DNA of 64,000 nt, taken from contig CAVUHK010000002.1 of NCBI GenBank assembly GCA_963741315.1, positions 248,001 through 312,000 of the forward strand, read 5' to 3'. The stretch's first letter is position 1; each line of letters begins with the position of its first letter. Shown here in pieces: positions 37,264 through 46,000 of this stretch. This DNA is from PALSA-1003 sp963741315 (GTDB taxonomy: Bacteria; Pseudomonadota; Gammaproteobacteria; Burkholderiales; Casimicrobiaceae). The translations under genes and the position numbers were made by a program. The notes beneath the pieces were generated by a model that saw only the letters and a list, made by a program, of their open reading frames with translations, was not told the DNA's origin and ran no database searches.

Positions 37264-38705
37264 CGCGCGTACACGCCTTGTGTGCAGCGACGCTGGCTGT
37301 CTGTCTGGGCGGTGGTATCGCCACGGCGGCGAGCCTTCCGAAGCCGATCGCGCGTGCCTTTGTCGTGCAGGGCGTTCCGATGACTGCGGTCACCGCGTAC
37401 GTGCAGGAACTCGGGCAGACGCAGCCGCTGATCGCGCAGGAAGCGTCGCGACCGATGAATCCGGCGTCGACGATGAAGCTGCTCACCACCTTCGCCGGCC
37501 TCGAACTGCTGGGACCCAACTATCGCTGGCGCACCGAAGCCTACGCCGATGGCTCGATCGCCAACGGTGTCCTCGACGGCAACCTGGTGCTCAAGGGCTA
37601 CGGCGACCCCAAGATCACACTCGAGCAGTTCCAGGAGTTCGTCCGGCAACTGCGTGCCACCGGGCTGGTGAGCATTCGCGGCGACCTGGTGCTCGACAGG
37701 ACCTACTTCGCGCCGCCCGCGCACGATCCTTCCGCCTTCGACGGCGAGCCGCTCAAGCCGTACAACGTCGGACCCGATGCGCTGCTGCTCAGCTTCAAGA
37801 GCGTGCGCTTCGTGTTCGCGCCCAACGCTGCCGGCGACGCGGTCACGGTGCGCACCGAGCCGGCGCTCTCCAGCGTGGCGATTCGCGGCGCGCCGCGTCT
37901 GGCGCAGGGCGACTGTGGCGACTGGCGCGCCGACCTGCAGGCGAGCTTCGCCAACAGTGCCACGGGCGCGGAAGCAACCTTCGCCGGGCGCTATCCCGCG
38001 AACTGCGGCGAGCGCGACTGGTACGTCGCGGTCCTCGATCACCCGCATTTCGTGCGCGACACCTTCGCTCGCGCGTGGGCGGATGCCGGCGGCACCTTCG
38101 ATGGCCGCGTGCGCGACGGCAAGGCGCCTGCACGCGCGAAGCTGCTGGCGACCCTGGAATCGCCGCCACTCTACGACGTCGTGCGCGACATCAACAAGAT
38201 GTCCAACAACGTCATGGCCCGACAGTTGTTCCTGACCCTGGCCACGACAGGCTTTCCTCCGCCGGCGACGACGGCGCACTCAAGCGAAGTGATCAAGCGC
38301 TGGCTGCGCGAGCGGAAACTGCAGTTTCCCGAGCTCGTGCTCGACAATGGCTCTGGGCTGTCGCGCCACGAGCGCATCGCCGCGCAAAGCCTCGCGCGCC
38401 TGCTCGCTGCCGCGTACGCAAGCGATGTGCGCGCGGACTATGTGAGTTCACTCGCGGTCGCGGCCACCGACGGCACGGTGCGCAAGCGCTTCGAAAAGGA
38501 CGCCGTCGCCGAACAGGCATTCCTCAAGACCGGCTCGCTCGAAGGCGTGCGCGCCATCGCCGGCTACGTGTTCGCGCCGGGCGGGCGCACTTTCGTCGTG
38601 GTGTGCTTCGTCAATCACCCGAACGCGGCGCGCGCGCAGGCGCCGCTGGATGCGCTGGTCGAGTGGGTGTACGCGGTGGCGAATGGCAGCAGCGGCGCGC
38701 GCTAA
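37260..38705 (+). CDS. dacB: D-alanyl-D-alanine carboxypeptidase/endopeptidase (PBP4)
   Basis: Peptidase S13 of 481 residues with signal peptide (ATLAVCLGGGIATAA). The penicillin-binding motifs are complete: SxxK in NPASTMKLLT, SxN in MSNNVMARQ and KTG in LKTGSLEGVR. It trims or cleaves peptidoglycan cross-links in the periplasm. Translation is coupled to bioA through a 4-base overlap. Confidence 0.93.
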   Translation: MTRVHALCAATLAVCLGGGIATAASLPKPIARAFVVQGVPMTAVTAYVQELGQTQPLIAQEASRPMNPASTMKLLTTFAGLELLGPNYRWRTEAYADGSIANGVLDGNLVLKGYGDPKITLEQFQEFVRQLRATGLVSIRGDLVLDRTYFAPPAHDPSAFDGEPLKPYNVGPDALLLSFKSVRFVFAPNAAGDAVTVRTEPALSSVAIRGAPRLAQGDCGDWRADLQASFANSATGAEATFAGRYPANCGERDWYVAVLDHPHFVRDTFARAWADAGGTFDGRVRDGKAPARAKLLATLESPPLYDVVRDINKMSNNVMARQLFLTLATTGFPPPATTAHSSEVIKRWLRERKLQFPELVLDNGSGLSRHERIAAQSLARLLAAAYASDVRADYVSSLAVAATDGTVRKRFEKDAVAEQAFLKTGSLEGVRAIAGYVFAPGGRTFVVVCFVNHPNAARAQAPLDALVEWVYAVANGSSGAR

Positions 38706-38735
38706 AGCGCCCGCGAACGCCGACACCCGCCCAGT

Positions 38736-39173
38736 CTAGGCGTTGGGCACTGCCTTGCTGTCCTTGAACAGCATGTAGCCGCGCAGCAGGCGGTAGATCA
38801 CCCAGATCGCGGTAAAGATCCAGATGCCGATGGCGATGGGAATGCCGACCAGGATCAGTCCCAGCGTGACCAGCACGAGGACGCCGATGACGTCCCACAG
38901 CAGCGACCACCAGAAGGTGCGGATCAGCCAGCGCAGGTGCGACTCGAGCCACGTTCCCGCGGCCTCGTCGCGCTTGATGTAGGCAATGATCAGGCCGACG
39001 ATGCCGACCAGCCCGACCAGCGGCCACACCGCGACGAGGCCGGACGAAACAAAGGACGCGACGGCGGCGACGCCGAACAACGCATAGACGAGCAGCGTCA
39101 TCGAAATCAGCGACGGCGATGGCGTGGCAGGCGCGACGGAGGCTTCGGGTGCGGACGGTTCGGTCATGGTCAT
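38736..39173 (-). CDS. Membrane protein, DUF4870-like
   Basis: Protein of 145 residues: Pro/Ala-rich cytoplasmic tail (~22 residues) and four membrane helices. YIKRDEAAGTWLESHLRWLIRTFW and the Gly-rich third helix (TLGLILVGIPIAIGIW) resemble the DUF4870 family, whose function is not known. Terminal tail KDSKAVPNA is hydrophilic. ATG 39173; convergent with dacB. Confidence 0.75.
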   Translation of the reverse strand: MTMTEPSAPEASVAPATPSPSLISMTLLVYALFGVAAVASFVSSGLVAVWPLVGLVGIVGLIIAYIKRDEAAGTWLESHLRWLIRTFWWSLLWDVIGVLVLVTLGLILVGIPIAIGIWIFTAIWVIYRLLRGYMLFKDSKAVPNA

Positions 39174-39233
39174 GTTCCCTGGTTGTCTGGACTGCGGGAC
39201 CTGGGCACTAGATGGTGGCGGGACGGCGTTGCT

Positions 39234-39710
39234 TCAAGGATAGTTTCGGCCGTCCTTGTGCACGTAGCGCATCTCAGCGCCCACTCCTTCGAACATGATG
39301 TCGTCGTCGGGATAGTAAGCAGTGTCGGCCTCGACACGATCGCCCACCTCGAGATAGGTGGCGGGGACGCTGCCGCGGTTGATCATGTGATGACCATCCG
39401 CCTTGCCCGCGGGATAGCCGGCGCACATGCCCGCGCGCAGGACCTGCTCGCCCGCATCGGTCACCAGCGTCACTTCGCCGGACAGCATGTAGACGAATTC
39501 GTCCTCGTGCGTGTGCCAGTGGCGCAGTGCCGATTGGCCGCCCGGGCCCAGCGTCACCAGGTTGACGCCGAAGTGCGTCAGGCCGCAGGCATTGCCCAGG
39601 CGGCGCTTGACGCGGTCGCCCATGCGCGCACGGAACGGTTCGGGGTAACCCGACCCGCGCACTTCGGCGACCGCCGCGGGATCGAGTACCGGCAATTGGC
39701 TAGGGCTCAT
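39234..39710 (-). CDS. Cupin domain protein
   Basis: Single-domain cupin of 158 residues. Metal-binding motif 1 in ALRHWHTHEDEFVYMLSGE (His, His, Glu) and a second motif with GHHMINRG are both present. The rest (YPEPFRARMGDRVKRRLGN) matches cupins often annotated as transcriptional regulators or mannose-6-phosphate-isomerase-like. ATG 39710 chosen; enzymatic role unknown. Divergent from the DUF883 gene. Confidence 0.82.
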   Translation of the reverse strand: MSPSQLPVLDPAAVAEVRGSGYPEPFRARMGDRVKRRLGNACGLTHFGVNLVTLGPGGQSALRHWHTHEDEFVYMLSGEVTLVTDAGEQVLRAGMCAGYPAGKADGHHMINRGSVPATYLEVGDRVEADTAYYPDDDIMFEGVGAEMRYVHKDGRNYP

Positions 39711-39761
39711 GGCGTCGTTTTCAAGCGCAAGGGATTGGTCGGCGGGTAGCAATCGCGGCGC

Positions 39762-39767
39762 TATAAT
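39762..39767 (+). promoter_or_regulatory. TATAAT -10 element before the DUF883 gene
   Basis: Perfect TATAAT, 55 bases before the preferred ATG. A TTGGTC at 39735-39740 is too far (21-base spacer) to be a good -35. The leader that follows contains a strong hairpin. Confidence 0.4.
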
Positions 39768-39775
39768 ACGCCAAC

Positions 39776-39796
39776 GGGTGCCCGGGTTCGGCACCC
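39776..39796 (+). promoter_or_regulatory. Leader hairpin with T-containing tail
   Basis: GGGTGCC (39776-39782) pairs perfectly with GGCACCC (39790-39796) around a 7-base loop; CCTTTGTT follows. As the upstream gene is on the opposite strand, this hairpin can only affect the transcript of the DUF883 gene, so it may be a leader structure or attenuator. Terminator strength looks low. Confidence 0.4.
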
Positions 39797-39822
39797 CCTT
39801 TGTTCACCGATTGGAGATGCTG

Positions 39823-40137
39823 ATGACTGCCGCAAAATTCGAGCGCAGCCGCGACGCGCTGGTCAAGGATTTCACCGAAGTGCTGACCGAAGCCGATACG
39901 CTGCTCAAGCAGGCCACCAAGGAAACGGGCGAACGCGCGACCGATCTGCGCGCGCAGGTCGAAGCGAAGCTGCGCACCGCCAAGCTCAAGCTGCAGGATA
40001 TGCAGGATGACGCGACCGAGCGGGCCAAAGCGGCCGCGCGCGCGACCGACGAATACGTGCGCGACAATCCCTGGCAGGCGCTGGGCGTCGCCGCGGCGGT
40101 CGGTTTCCTGATGGGCCTGCTGATCAGTCGTCGCTAG
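39823..40137 (+). CDS. DUF883 (ElaB/YqjD-like) ribosome-associated membrane protein
   Basis: Protein of 104 residues with a long charged helix (KLRTAKLKLQDMQDDATERAK) and a C-terminal membrane anchor (NPWQALGVAAAVGFLMGLLISRR), the GxxxG-type tail of ElaB/YqjD/YgaM. These C-tail-anchored proteins bind ribosomes at the membrane in stationary phase. ATG 39823 with GGAG at 39813-39816 is preferred over ATG 39817. Followed by YqjE- and YqjK-like genes, the E. coli yqjDEK order. Confidence 0.9.
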   Translation: MTAAKFERSRDALVKDFTEVLTEADTLLKQATKETGERATDLRAQVEAKLRTAKLKLQDMQDDATERAKAAARATDEYVRDNPWQALGVAAAVGFLMGLLISRR

Positions 40138-40143
40138 ACTTCC

Positions 40144-40539
40144 GTGGCGGAAGGGCAGGAACCACGGCGCACCGGCGGTCTCTCAGACGCCTTCGCGCGC
40201 CTGAGCGGGACGCTGGTGGCCTTGCTGCGCAGCCGCCTGGAACTCGCATCCCTCGAGTTCGAGGAACAGCGCGAGAGCGCGACGGAACTGTTGGTGCTCG
40301 TGCTCAGCGGCGTCCTGCTGGCGCTGTTCGCGCTGCTGTTCGCCTCGATCTTCGTGATCGCCTGCTTCTGGGACACCTATCGCCTGCAAGCGATCGCCGG
40401 TGTGACGCTGTTCTACGTCGTGCTGGCAGTGCTCGTTGTCATGCGCCTCAAGCGGCGACAACGCGAAAGAACGCCTGCATTCGAAGCGACGCTGGCCGAG
40501 TTCGCCCACGACGCCGCCGCGCTGAGGCGGGAGCAATGA
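40144..40539 (+). CDS. YqjE-like membrane protein (phage-holin 3-6 superfamily)
   Basis: Protein of 131 residues with two membrane helices (LVLVLSGVLLALFALLFASI and ITLFYVVLAV-type) after an amphipathic helix LRSRLELASLEFEEQR. Pfam groups YqjE with a holin-like superfamily but the context is chromosomal, not phage. GTG 40144 is six bases after the DUF883 gene. Overlaps the next gene by four bases. Confidence 0.87.
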   Translation: MAEGQEPRRTGGLSDAFARLSGTLVALLRSRLELASLEFEEQRESATELLVLVLSGVLLALFALLFASIFVIACFWDTYRLQAIAGVTLFYVVLAVLVVMRLKRRQRERTPAFEATLAEFAHDAAALRREQ

Positions 40540-40826
40540 GCGCGAAGCTCGACGAACTGGCGGCGCAGAAAGCGCTCCTGGTCGCGCGCCTGCGCCTGGA
40601 ACGGCTGCAGGTTGCACTCTACGCCGGCGAATTGCGCGATGCGATCAGACCGGCTGGCCTGATCGGGAGCGCTGTCGCCAAGCCCGCGGCCGCGGTCGCG
40701 CTGGTCGAGGCCATCGCACCGCTTTTCGGGTTGCGCAAGCTCGCGTACTGGGTGCGACTCGGGTCGATCGCTTTCGCGCTGTTCGGCATCGCGCGAAAAT
40801 GGAAGGGCGGCGAGCCGAAGAAATAG
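40536..40826 (+). CDS. YqjK-like protein
   Basis: Protein of 96 residues in the position of YqjK: an N-terminal helix (MSAKLDELAAQKALLVARLRLERLQ) and a moderately hydrophobic C-terminal part (RLGSIAFALFGIARKWKG). ATGA overlap with the YqjE-like gene shows coupling. Function unknown; probably an envelope-stress protein with its two partners. Confidence 0.78.
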   Translation: MSAKLDELAAQKALLVARLRLERLQVALYAGELRDAIRPAGLIGSAVAKPAAAVALVEAIAPLFGLRKLAYWVRLGSIAFALFGIARKWKGGEPKK

Positions 40827-40865
40827 GCGCTGCGTCGGCGTGCTGCTCGCCTCGGCCGGAGGAGG

Positions 40866-42353
40866 CTATAGTCCCAGGTCCTGCCAGATCGCGTCGACAC
40901 GTCGCTTGACGCTCTCGTCCATGGCGATCGGACGCCCCCACTCGCGCGCGGTCTCGCCCGGCCACTTGTTGGTCGCGTCGATGCCCAGCTTTGCGCCCAA
41001 CCCCGCGACCGGCGAAGCGAAGTCCAGATAGTCGATCGGCGTGTTCTCGACGATCAGCGTGTCGCGCGCGGGATCGACGCGCGTGGTCAGCGCCCAGACT
41101 ACTTCCTTCCACTCGCGCACGTCGATGTCGTCGTCGGTGACGATGATGAACTTGGTGTACATGAACTGGCGCAGGAAACTCCAGATGCCGAACATGACGC
41201 GCTTGGCGTGTCCCGGGTACTGCTTCTTCATGCTCACGACCGCGAGTCGATACGAGCAGCCTTCGGGCGGCAGGTAGAAGTCGACGATTTCGGGATACTG
41301 CCGGCGCAGCAGCGGAACGAACACCTCGTTCAACGCCATGCCGAGCACTGCGGGCTCGTCGGGCGGCTTGCCGGTGTAGGTCGAGTGGTAGATCGGATCG
41401 CGGCGCAGGGTGATGCGCTCGATGGTCAATACCGGGAAGCGCTCGACCTCGTTGTAGTAGCCGGTATGGTCGCCGAAGGGGCCTTCGAGCGCGGTCTCGT
41501 AGCCGCTGGGGTCGGCGGAGTCGGGCTGGATATGGCCCTCGAGCACGATTTCGGCGGACGCCGGTACCCGCAGGTCGTGGGTGATGCACTTGACGATCTC
41601 GGTGCGCGCGCCGCGCAGCAATCCCGCGAACTGGTACTCGGACAGGCTATCGGGCACCGGCGTCACCGCGCCGAGCATCGTCGCCGGGTCGGCGCCCAGC
41701 GCCACCGCGATCGGGAACGCCACGCCGGGGTGCGCCAGGGCGTGGTCGCGAAAGTCGAGCGCCCCGCCGCGCTGCGCCAGCCAGCGCATGATCACCTTGT
41801 TGCGCGCGATCACCTGCTGACGATAGATGCCGAGATTCTGCCGCGCCTTGTGCGGGCCACGCGTCACCGTCAGGCCCCAGGTGATGAGCGGTGCGACGTC
41901 GCCGGGCCAGCAGGTCTGCACCGGCAGCCGCTCTAAATCGACATCGCCGCCTTCCCAGACGATCTCCTGGCACGGCGCGGAAGCGCGCTCCTTGGGCGCC
42001 ATGTTCATCACCTGCATGAACACCGGACGCGTGTTCTGCCAGGCGTCCTTGAGTCCCTTGGGTGGCTCGGGCTCCTTCAGGAACGCGAGCAGTTCGCCCA
42101 CTTCGCGCAGCGCCGCAACCGAGTCCTCGCCCATCCCCAGCGCGACCCGTTGCTGGGTGCCGAACAGATTGCCGAGCACCGGCATGGTGTGGCCCCTGGG
42201 CTTCTCGAAGAGCAAGGCCGGTCCGCCGGCGCGCAGCACGCGGTCGCAGATCTCGGTGATCTCGAGTCGCGGGTCGACTTCGACGCCAATACGCTTGAGC
42301 AGGCCACGGCGCTCGAGCTGGGCAACGAAATCACGGAGGTCGGCGTATTTCAT
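40866..42353 (-). CDS. ubiD: 4-hydroxy-3-polyprenylbenzoate decarboxylase
   Basis: UbiD of 495 residues, a prenylated-FMN enzyme that decarboxylates the ubiquinone precursor. Seen: MKYADLRDFVAQLERRG start, NLGIYRQQVI, the prFMN-site Arg/Glu region in EGPFGDHTGYYNEVERFP and MKKQYPGHAKRVM. ATG 42353 is the usual start. The partner flavin prenyltransferase (UbiX) is not in view; ubiA is 2.7 kb away on the same strand. Confidence 0.95.
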   Translation of the reverse strand: MKYADLRDFVAQLERRGLLKRIGVEVDPRLEITEICDRVLRAGGPALLFEKPRGHTMPVLGNLFGTQQRVALGMGEDSVAALREVGELLAFLKEPEPPKGLKDAWQNTRPVFMQVMNMAPKERASAPCQEIVWEGGDVDLERLPVQTCWPGDVAPLITWGLTVTRGPHKARQNLGIYRQQVIARNKVIMRWLAQRGGALDFRDHALAHPGVAFPIAVALGADPATMLGAVTPVPDSLSEYQFAGLLRGARTEIVKCITHDLRVPASAEIVLEGHIQPDSADPSGYETALEGPFGDHTGYYNEVERFPVLTIERITLRRDPIYHSTYTGKPPDEPAVLGMALNEVFVPLLRRQYPEIVDFYLPPEGCSYRLAVVSMKKQYPGHAKRVMFGIWSFLRQFMYTKFIIVTDDDIDVREWKEVVWALTTRVDPARDTLIVENTPIDYLDFASPVAGLGAKLGIDATNKWPGETAREWGRPIAMDESVKRRVDAIWQDLGL

Positions 42354-42742
42354 GCGGGGATATGGGCGGGCGTCGCGACTTGCGGGCACCTGTATGCGCC
42401 TCGGAGCGACTTGGGGAGATCTTAGCAAACCGGGATTGGACGACCCCACGCCGGCAGTCACGCCGCAGACACCGTTGCGCTTGCTGCGCAGATCATTCAG
42501 CGAACGAATTTGCGGTGCAAGGAGTCATAATCTGGCCACGCCATTTTGGTCGATTTCGGGGCCTAAACCCTTGAATTCGATCGAAACTGTCGGGGCATGG
42601 AGACAGTGGGCGTGGCTTCCGCGCCACAACTGCCGGCAATGCGGCGGCGGGCGCGATTTGCGGCTGGACCGTGCCACGGGCAACCGGCTATCCTGAATTC
42701 ATCGGGCCTCCACGGGGGCCCGCATCGACTGGAGTATAAGGC
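42354..42742. other. 389-base gap between divergent ubiD and IPTL-CTERM genes
   Basis: No supported coding frame. It holds both divergent promoters. A near-perfect palindrome (CGGGCC at 42703-42708 with GGCCCG at 42717-42722) lies 20 bases before the GTG of the IPTL-CTERM gene and could be a leader hairpin or operator. No clear -35/-10 pair is seen. Confidence 0.5.
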
Positions 42743-43393
42743 GTGAGATTGGCTGCGCGAGCGATAGGAATCGTCACCGGGTGCCTGGCCCTGTGGGCGA
42801 CCGCCGTCTGCGCCGATCCGGTGGGTACCCTGGGTAGTCCGGTACAGATCGCCGCCCCCACGGCGACCTCGTCGGTCCTGCCATCGATCGAAATCCTGCT
42901 CAGCCAGACCAACCTCGCAGGCAGCTGCGGTGGTGCGGCGTTCAATCTCAATACCTTCATCCACGTCGATACACTGGCCTCGGCCGACGTTCGCGTCTCC
43001 GCGCCGAGCGTCGGTACCATCGAGTCCTTTGTTGATGAGACCGGCAGCAACGTGGGTCCCTTCGCTGGCACCTTCCCGACCTTCAACATCAAGGCCTTCG
43101 GCGGCGGATTGGCACCGGGCACGCCGATCACCATCACCATCGGCACCTATACTGGTCACGCGCTCTCGGGCACGCTGACGTATACCAGCTTCATCCAGTT
43201 CGACTGCACCACCGGTGCAGTATTGCGGCTGGGCGCCGCATCGCCGGCCGACGCGGCGAGCCAGATTCCAACGTTGAGCGAATTCGGGCTCGTCGCCACC
43301 GCGGCGCTGCTGGGTCTCGCCGGACTCTTCGCGCTGCGCCGGCGCCCGTCGCGCGTCAGATCACCGCGGCCTGCCCGCCGTCCATCGCGATAA
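42743..43393 (+). CDS. IPTL-CTERM surface protein
   Basis: Protein of 216 residues: signal peptide (GCLALWATAVCA), an Ala/Thr/Gly-rich beta-type region, then a C-terminal sorting tag IPTLSEFGLVATAALLGLAG plus RRR, the IPTL-CTERM signature recognised by an exosortase-like system. The mature protein is probably exported and processed at the membrane. GTG 42743 follows GGAGTATAAGGC. The Arg-rich tail runs 16 residues beyond the usual RRR and overlaps 38 bases of the convergent SDR gene. Confidence 0.8.
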   Translation: MRLAARAIGIVTGCLALWATAVCADPVGTLGSPVQIAAPTATSSVLPSIEILLSQTNLAGSCGGAAFNLNTFIHVDTLASADVRVSAPSVGTIESFVDETGSNVGPFAGTFPTFNIKAFGGGLAPGTPITITIGTYTGHALSGTLTYTSFIQFDCTTGAVLRLGAASPADAASQIPTLSEFGLVATAALLGLAGLFALRRRPSRVRSPRPARRPSR

Positions 43394-44141
43394 TCGCGCC
43401 GGTCACGTAGCTGGCCTGGTCCGAGGCCAGGAACACGGCGACACGCGCGACCTCCTCGGGCGTTCCCAGTCGCCCCAGTGGAATGCGCGCCTGAGCGCGT
43501 GCGAGCAGTTCGGCTTCCGCTAACCCGGTCATTTTCGCTTCGGCTTTCAGGCCTTCCTGCACGCGCCCGGTCAACGTTCCTCCGGGATTGATGCCGTTGA
43601 TGCGGATGCCGTTGGCGCCTTGCGCCGACGCCAGTCCCACCGTCGCGAGCATCAGCGCGGAATTCGCGGCACCGCCCGCCACGTGCACAGGGGTCGCCAC
43701 CTTGCCGCCCATGCCGATGATGTTGACGATGGAGCCGCGCTTGCGCCCGATCATGCGCCGGAGCACCGCGTCGGTCGGATGGATCGCGCTGAAGAACTTG
43801 GCGTCCATGGCATCGTGCCAGGCCTGCGCGTCGAGGTCGGCGGGCGCGTAACGGCGCGCCGCGCCCGCGGAATTGACCAGCACATCGATGGCGCCGAGCT
43901 GCTTCTCGACCAACGCCACCATGCGCTCAGTGTCTTCGATGCGCGTCATGTCGGCGGCGACGAAGAGCGGTGCGTTCCGGCTCGCCGGAAAGCGCGCCTG
44001 CGCCGCGTCGAGGTTCGCCTGGCTTCGCGACACTATCGCAGTGCGCGCGCCTTCCGCGGCGAACGCCTCGGCGCAGGCGTAGCCGATGCCTTTGCTACCG
44101 CCGGTGATCACGACAACCCTGTCGCGCAGATTCATGTCCAT
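43356..44141 (-). CDS. SDR-family protein lacking the catalytic YxxxK
   Basis: Protein of 261 residues with a Rossmann fold: TGGSKGIGYACAEAF cofactor loop, NSAGAARRY, the INPGGTLTGR segment and DGGQAAVI end. At the catalytic place the sequence reads PVHVAGGAANSALM, so the Tyr and Lys of the classical YxxxK and the preceding Ser are not conserved. It may be a specialised reductase or a non-catalytic binder. ATG 44141 or 44135 (MNLRDR) possible. Ends inside the IPTL-CTERM gene. Confidence 0.82.
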   Translation of the reverse strand: MDMNLRDRVVVITGGSKGIGYACAEAFAAEGARTAIVSRSQANLDAAQARFPASRNAPLFVAADMTRIEDTERMVALVEKQLGAIDVLVNSAGAARRYAPADLDAQAWHDAMDAKFFSAIHPTDAVLRRMIGRKRGSIVNIIGMGGKVATPVHVAGGAANSALMLATVGLASAQGANGIRINGINPGGTLTGRVQEGLKAEAKMTGLAEAELLARAQARIPLGRLGTPEEVARVAVFLASDQASYVTGAIIAMDGGQAAVI

Positions 44142-44166
44142 CGCTATTCCTCGGATTCGTTGAAAC

Positions 44167-45093
44167 TCAGGGTACGAGCGCGGCGCGCAATTGCGCCTTC
44201 ATGCGGGCGTAGGCGTCGGCGCGCGCGGCTGGATTGGCGGCGATGGTCACGCCCTTGCCTGGCACTACGCCGTTGGGCACGTCGAGGTGCCGCGGTGGCA
44301 ATCGGTTCGGCGCATCGAAACCGTGATGCGTGTCGGCGTAGGTGCGCACCTCGATCGGCAGGTGTTGCGCAGCCAGAAGTTTGCCCAACGCGACGCACGG
44401 CTTGGCCGACGTCCAGTCATCGGCTTCGCCGATGAAAATGGTCAGCGGCGCGGCAGGCGCAAAACCTTCGCGGCCGCGCAGCGACGCCCCGCAGCCGGGA
44501 TAGAACGCAATCGACGTGACGAAGTACGCGTCGCCGGCCGCGAATTGCGCCCGATACGCCGCCACCACCGGCGAACGCGCATTGATCGCCGCCAGTACCG
44601 CGCTGCCGCCATGCGACCATCCGAGCAGCGCGACGCGTTGTATCGCGATGTCGTGGCGCGTGCGCAGGTATTCCAGCGCCCCCAGGACATCGAGGCGGCG
44701 ATTGGCCTGGAGGATGGTGCGCTTGCTCTCCAGCTGCGTGCATACTTCGCGTTGGCCGCGCGGATTGAAACTGTCGGGGAACAGCACGGCGTAGCCTTCG
44801 GCAACGAGCAGGTCCGCCATCGCCTGATGGCGCTCGCTCAATCGGCCCCGCCGGCTTGCCTGCGCGCCGTACATGCCGTCGCAGCCGTGCAGCGCGATCA
44901 CCGCCGGGAAGCCGCCGGCGGAAGGGTCCGGCGTGAAAAACAGGCCGCTCAGGATGACCGGCTCGCCGCTGACCGCGTCGAGGTCGAGACTCGGAAAACT
45001 CACACGCTCGCCGATCGCCGCCGCGGCGCCCGCCGTCACCGAGAGCATCGACAGCAGCACGGCGACGCGAAGCAGCGCGACAGTGCGACTCAT
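44167..45093 (-). CDS. Dienelactone hydrolase-like exported alpha/beta hydrolase
   Basis: Protein of 308 residues with signal peptide (VAVLLSMLSVTAGAAAA). Hydrolase marks: VIALHGCDGMYG (oxyanion), LLGWSHGGSAVL (nucleophile Ser), Asp in GEADDWTSA and His in DTHHGFDA. The dienelactone-hydrolase family usually uses Cys; here the nucleophile is Ser, as in many periplasmic relatives. Coupled to ubiA by ATGA overlap. Substrate unknown. Confidence 0.84.
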   Translation of the reverse strand: MSRTVALLRVAVLLSMLSVTAGAAAAIGERVSFPSLDLDAVSGEPVILSGLFFTPDPSAGGFPAVIALHGCDGMYGAQASRRGRLSERHQAMADLLVAEGYAVLFPDSFNPRGQREVCTQLESKRTILQANRRLDVLGALEYLRTRHDIAIQRVALLGWSHGGSAVLAAINARSPVVAAYRAQFAAGDAYFVTSIAFYPGCGASLRGREGFAPAAPLTIFIGEADDWTSAKPCVALGKLLAAQHLPIEVRTYADTHHGFDAPNRLPPRHLDVPNGVVPGKGVTIAANPAARADAYARMKAQLRAALVP

Positions 45094-45992
45094 AGCGGCC
45101 AATACGGCCAGCGCTCGAAGCGCACCGCGTAGTCGACAACGACACCGGTGAAGATTGCCAGACCGTACCAGTGATTGCCGCGAAAGGCGCGAAAGCAGCG
45201 CTGGGGGTCGCGCCCGCGGATAAGCCAGTAATGCCAGAGCGCCAACAATGACGCTGCCAGGAGGCCGACGAAATACCACGAGCCGAATCCGTGCTGGCGT
45301 CCAATCCAGGTCATCGCGCCGAGGTGCAGCGCGTAGCACAGCATGACGACGAGCACGTCGTAGCTGCCGAAAAACAGCGCCGACGTGCGCAGCCCCAGCT
45401 TGCGATCATCGTCGCGATCGACCATGGCATACTCGGTATCGTAGGCCATCACCCAGAAGAAATTGGCGGCGAAATACTGCCAGCCGAACGCCGAGACGCG
45501 CGCGTCCACCGCGGCGAAGGCCATTGGAATGCCGAACGAGAACGCGATGCCCAGCATCGCCTGCGGCAGGAAGAAAAAGCGCTTGAAGAACGGGTACGCG
45601 ATGGCGATCGCCAGCGCCGGCAGCGACATGAGAATGGTCATGGCGTTGAACCTGACGATGAGCAGGAACGCGCACAGCGCCAGCACCGCGGCGACCACCA
45701 GCGCTTCGCGCGGCTCGATTTCGCCGGTCGCGAGCGGCCGGTTCGCGGTGCGCGCGACGTGCCCATCGAAATTGCGGTCGGCGTAATCGTTGAGCGCGCA
45801 GCCGGCCGAGCGCATCAGTAGCGTGCCGAGAACGAAGATGCCGACGACCAGCCACGACGGCCCGCCGGTCGTCGCGAACCACAGCGCGGTCAGCGTAGGC
45901 CAGAGCAGCAGCAGCGTGCCGATCGGCTTGTCGAGGCGGACCAGGCGTTCGTAGGCATCGAGGCGTGCGACCAGCGTTTGCGCGGAAGCCAT
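45090..45992 (-). CDS. ubiA: 4-hydroxybenzoate polyprenyltransferase
   Basis: Membrane prenyltransferase of 300 residues that attaches the polyprenyl chain to 4-hydroxybenzoate in ubiquinone synthesis. Both Asp-rich motifs are present: NDYADRNFDGHVARTANRPL and DTEYAMVDRDDDRKLGL, with ~8 hydrophobic helices. ATG 45992. Acts one step before UbiD (40866-42353). Confidence 0.94.
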   Translation of the reverse strand: MASAQTLVARLDAYERLVRLDKPIGTLLLLWPTLTALWFATTGGPSWLVVGIFVLGTLLMRSAGCALNDYADRNFDGHVARTANRPLATGEIEPREALVVAAVLALCAFLLIVRFNAMTILMSLPALAIAIAYPFFKRFFFLPQAMLGIAFSFGIPMAFAAVDARVSAFGWQYFAANFFWVMAYDTEYAMVDRDDDRKLGLRTSALFFGSYDVLVVMLCYALHLGAMTWIGRQHGFGSWYFVGLLAASLLALWHYWLIRGRDPQRCFRAFRGNHWYGLAIFTGVVVDYAVRFERWPYWPL

Positions 45993-46000
45993 GGTCGCGG

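Noticed and set aside
40144..40539. Holin-superfamily match suggesting a prophage
   Set aside because: The neighbours are yqjD- and yqjK-like chromosomal genes and no phage structural or lysis gene is near.
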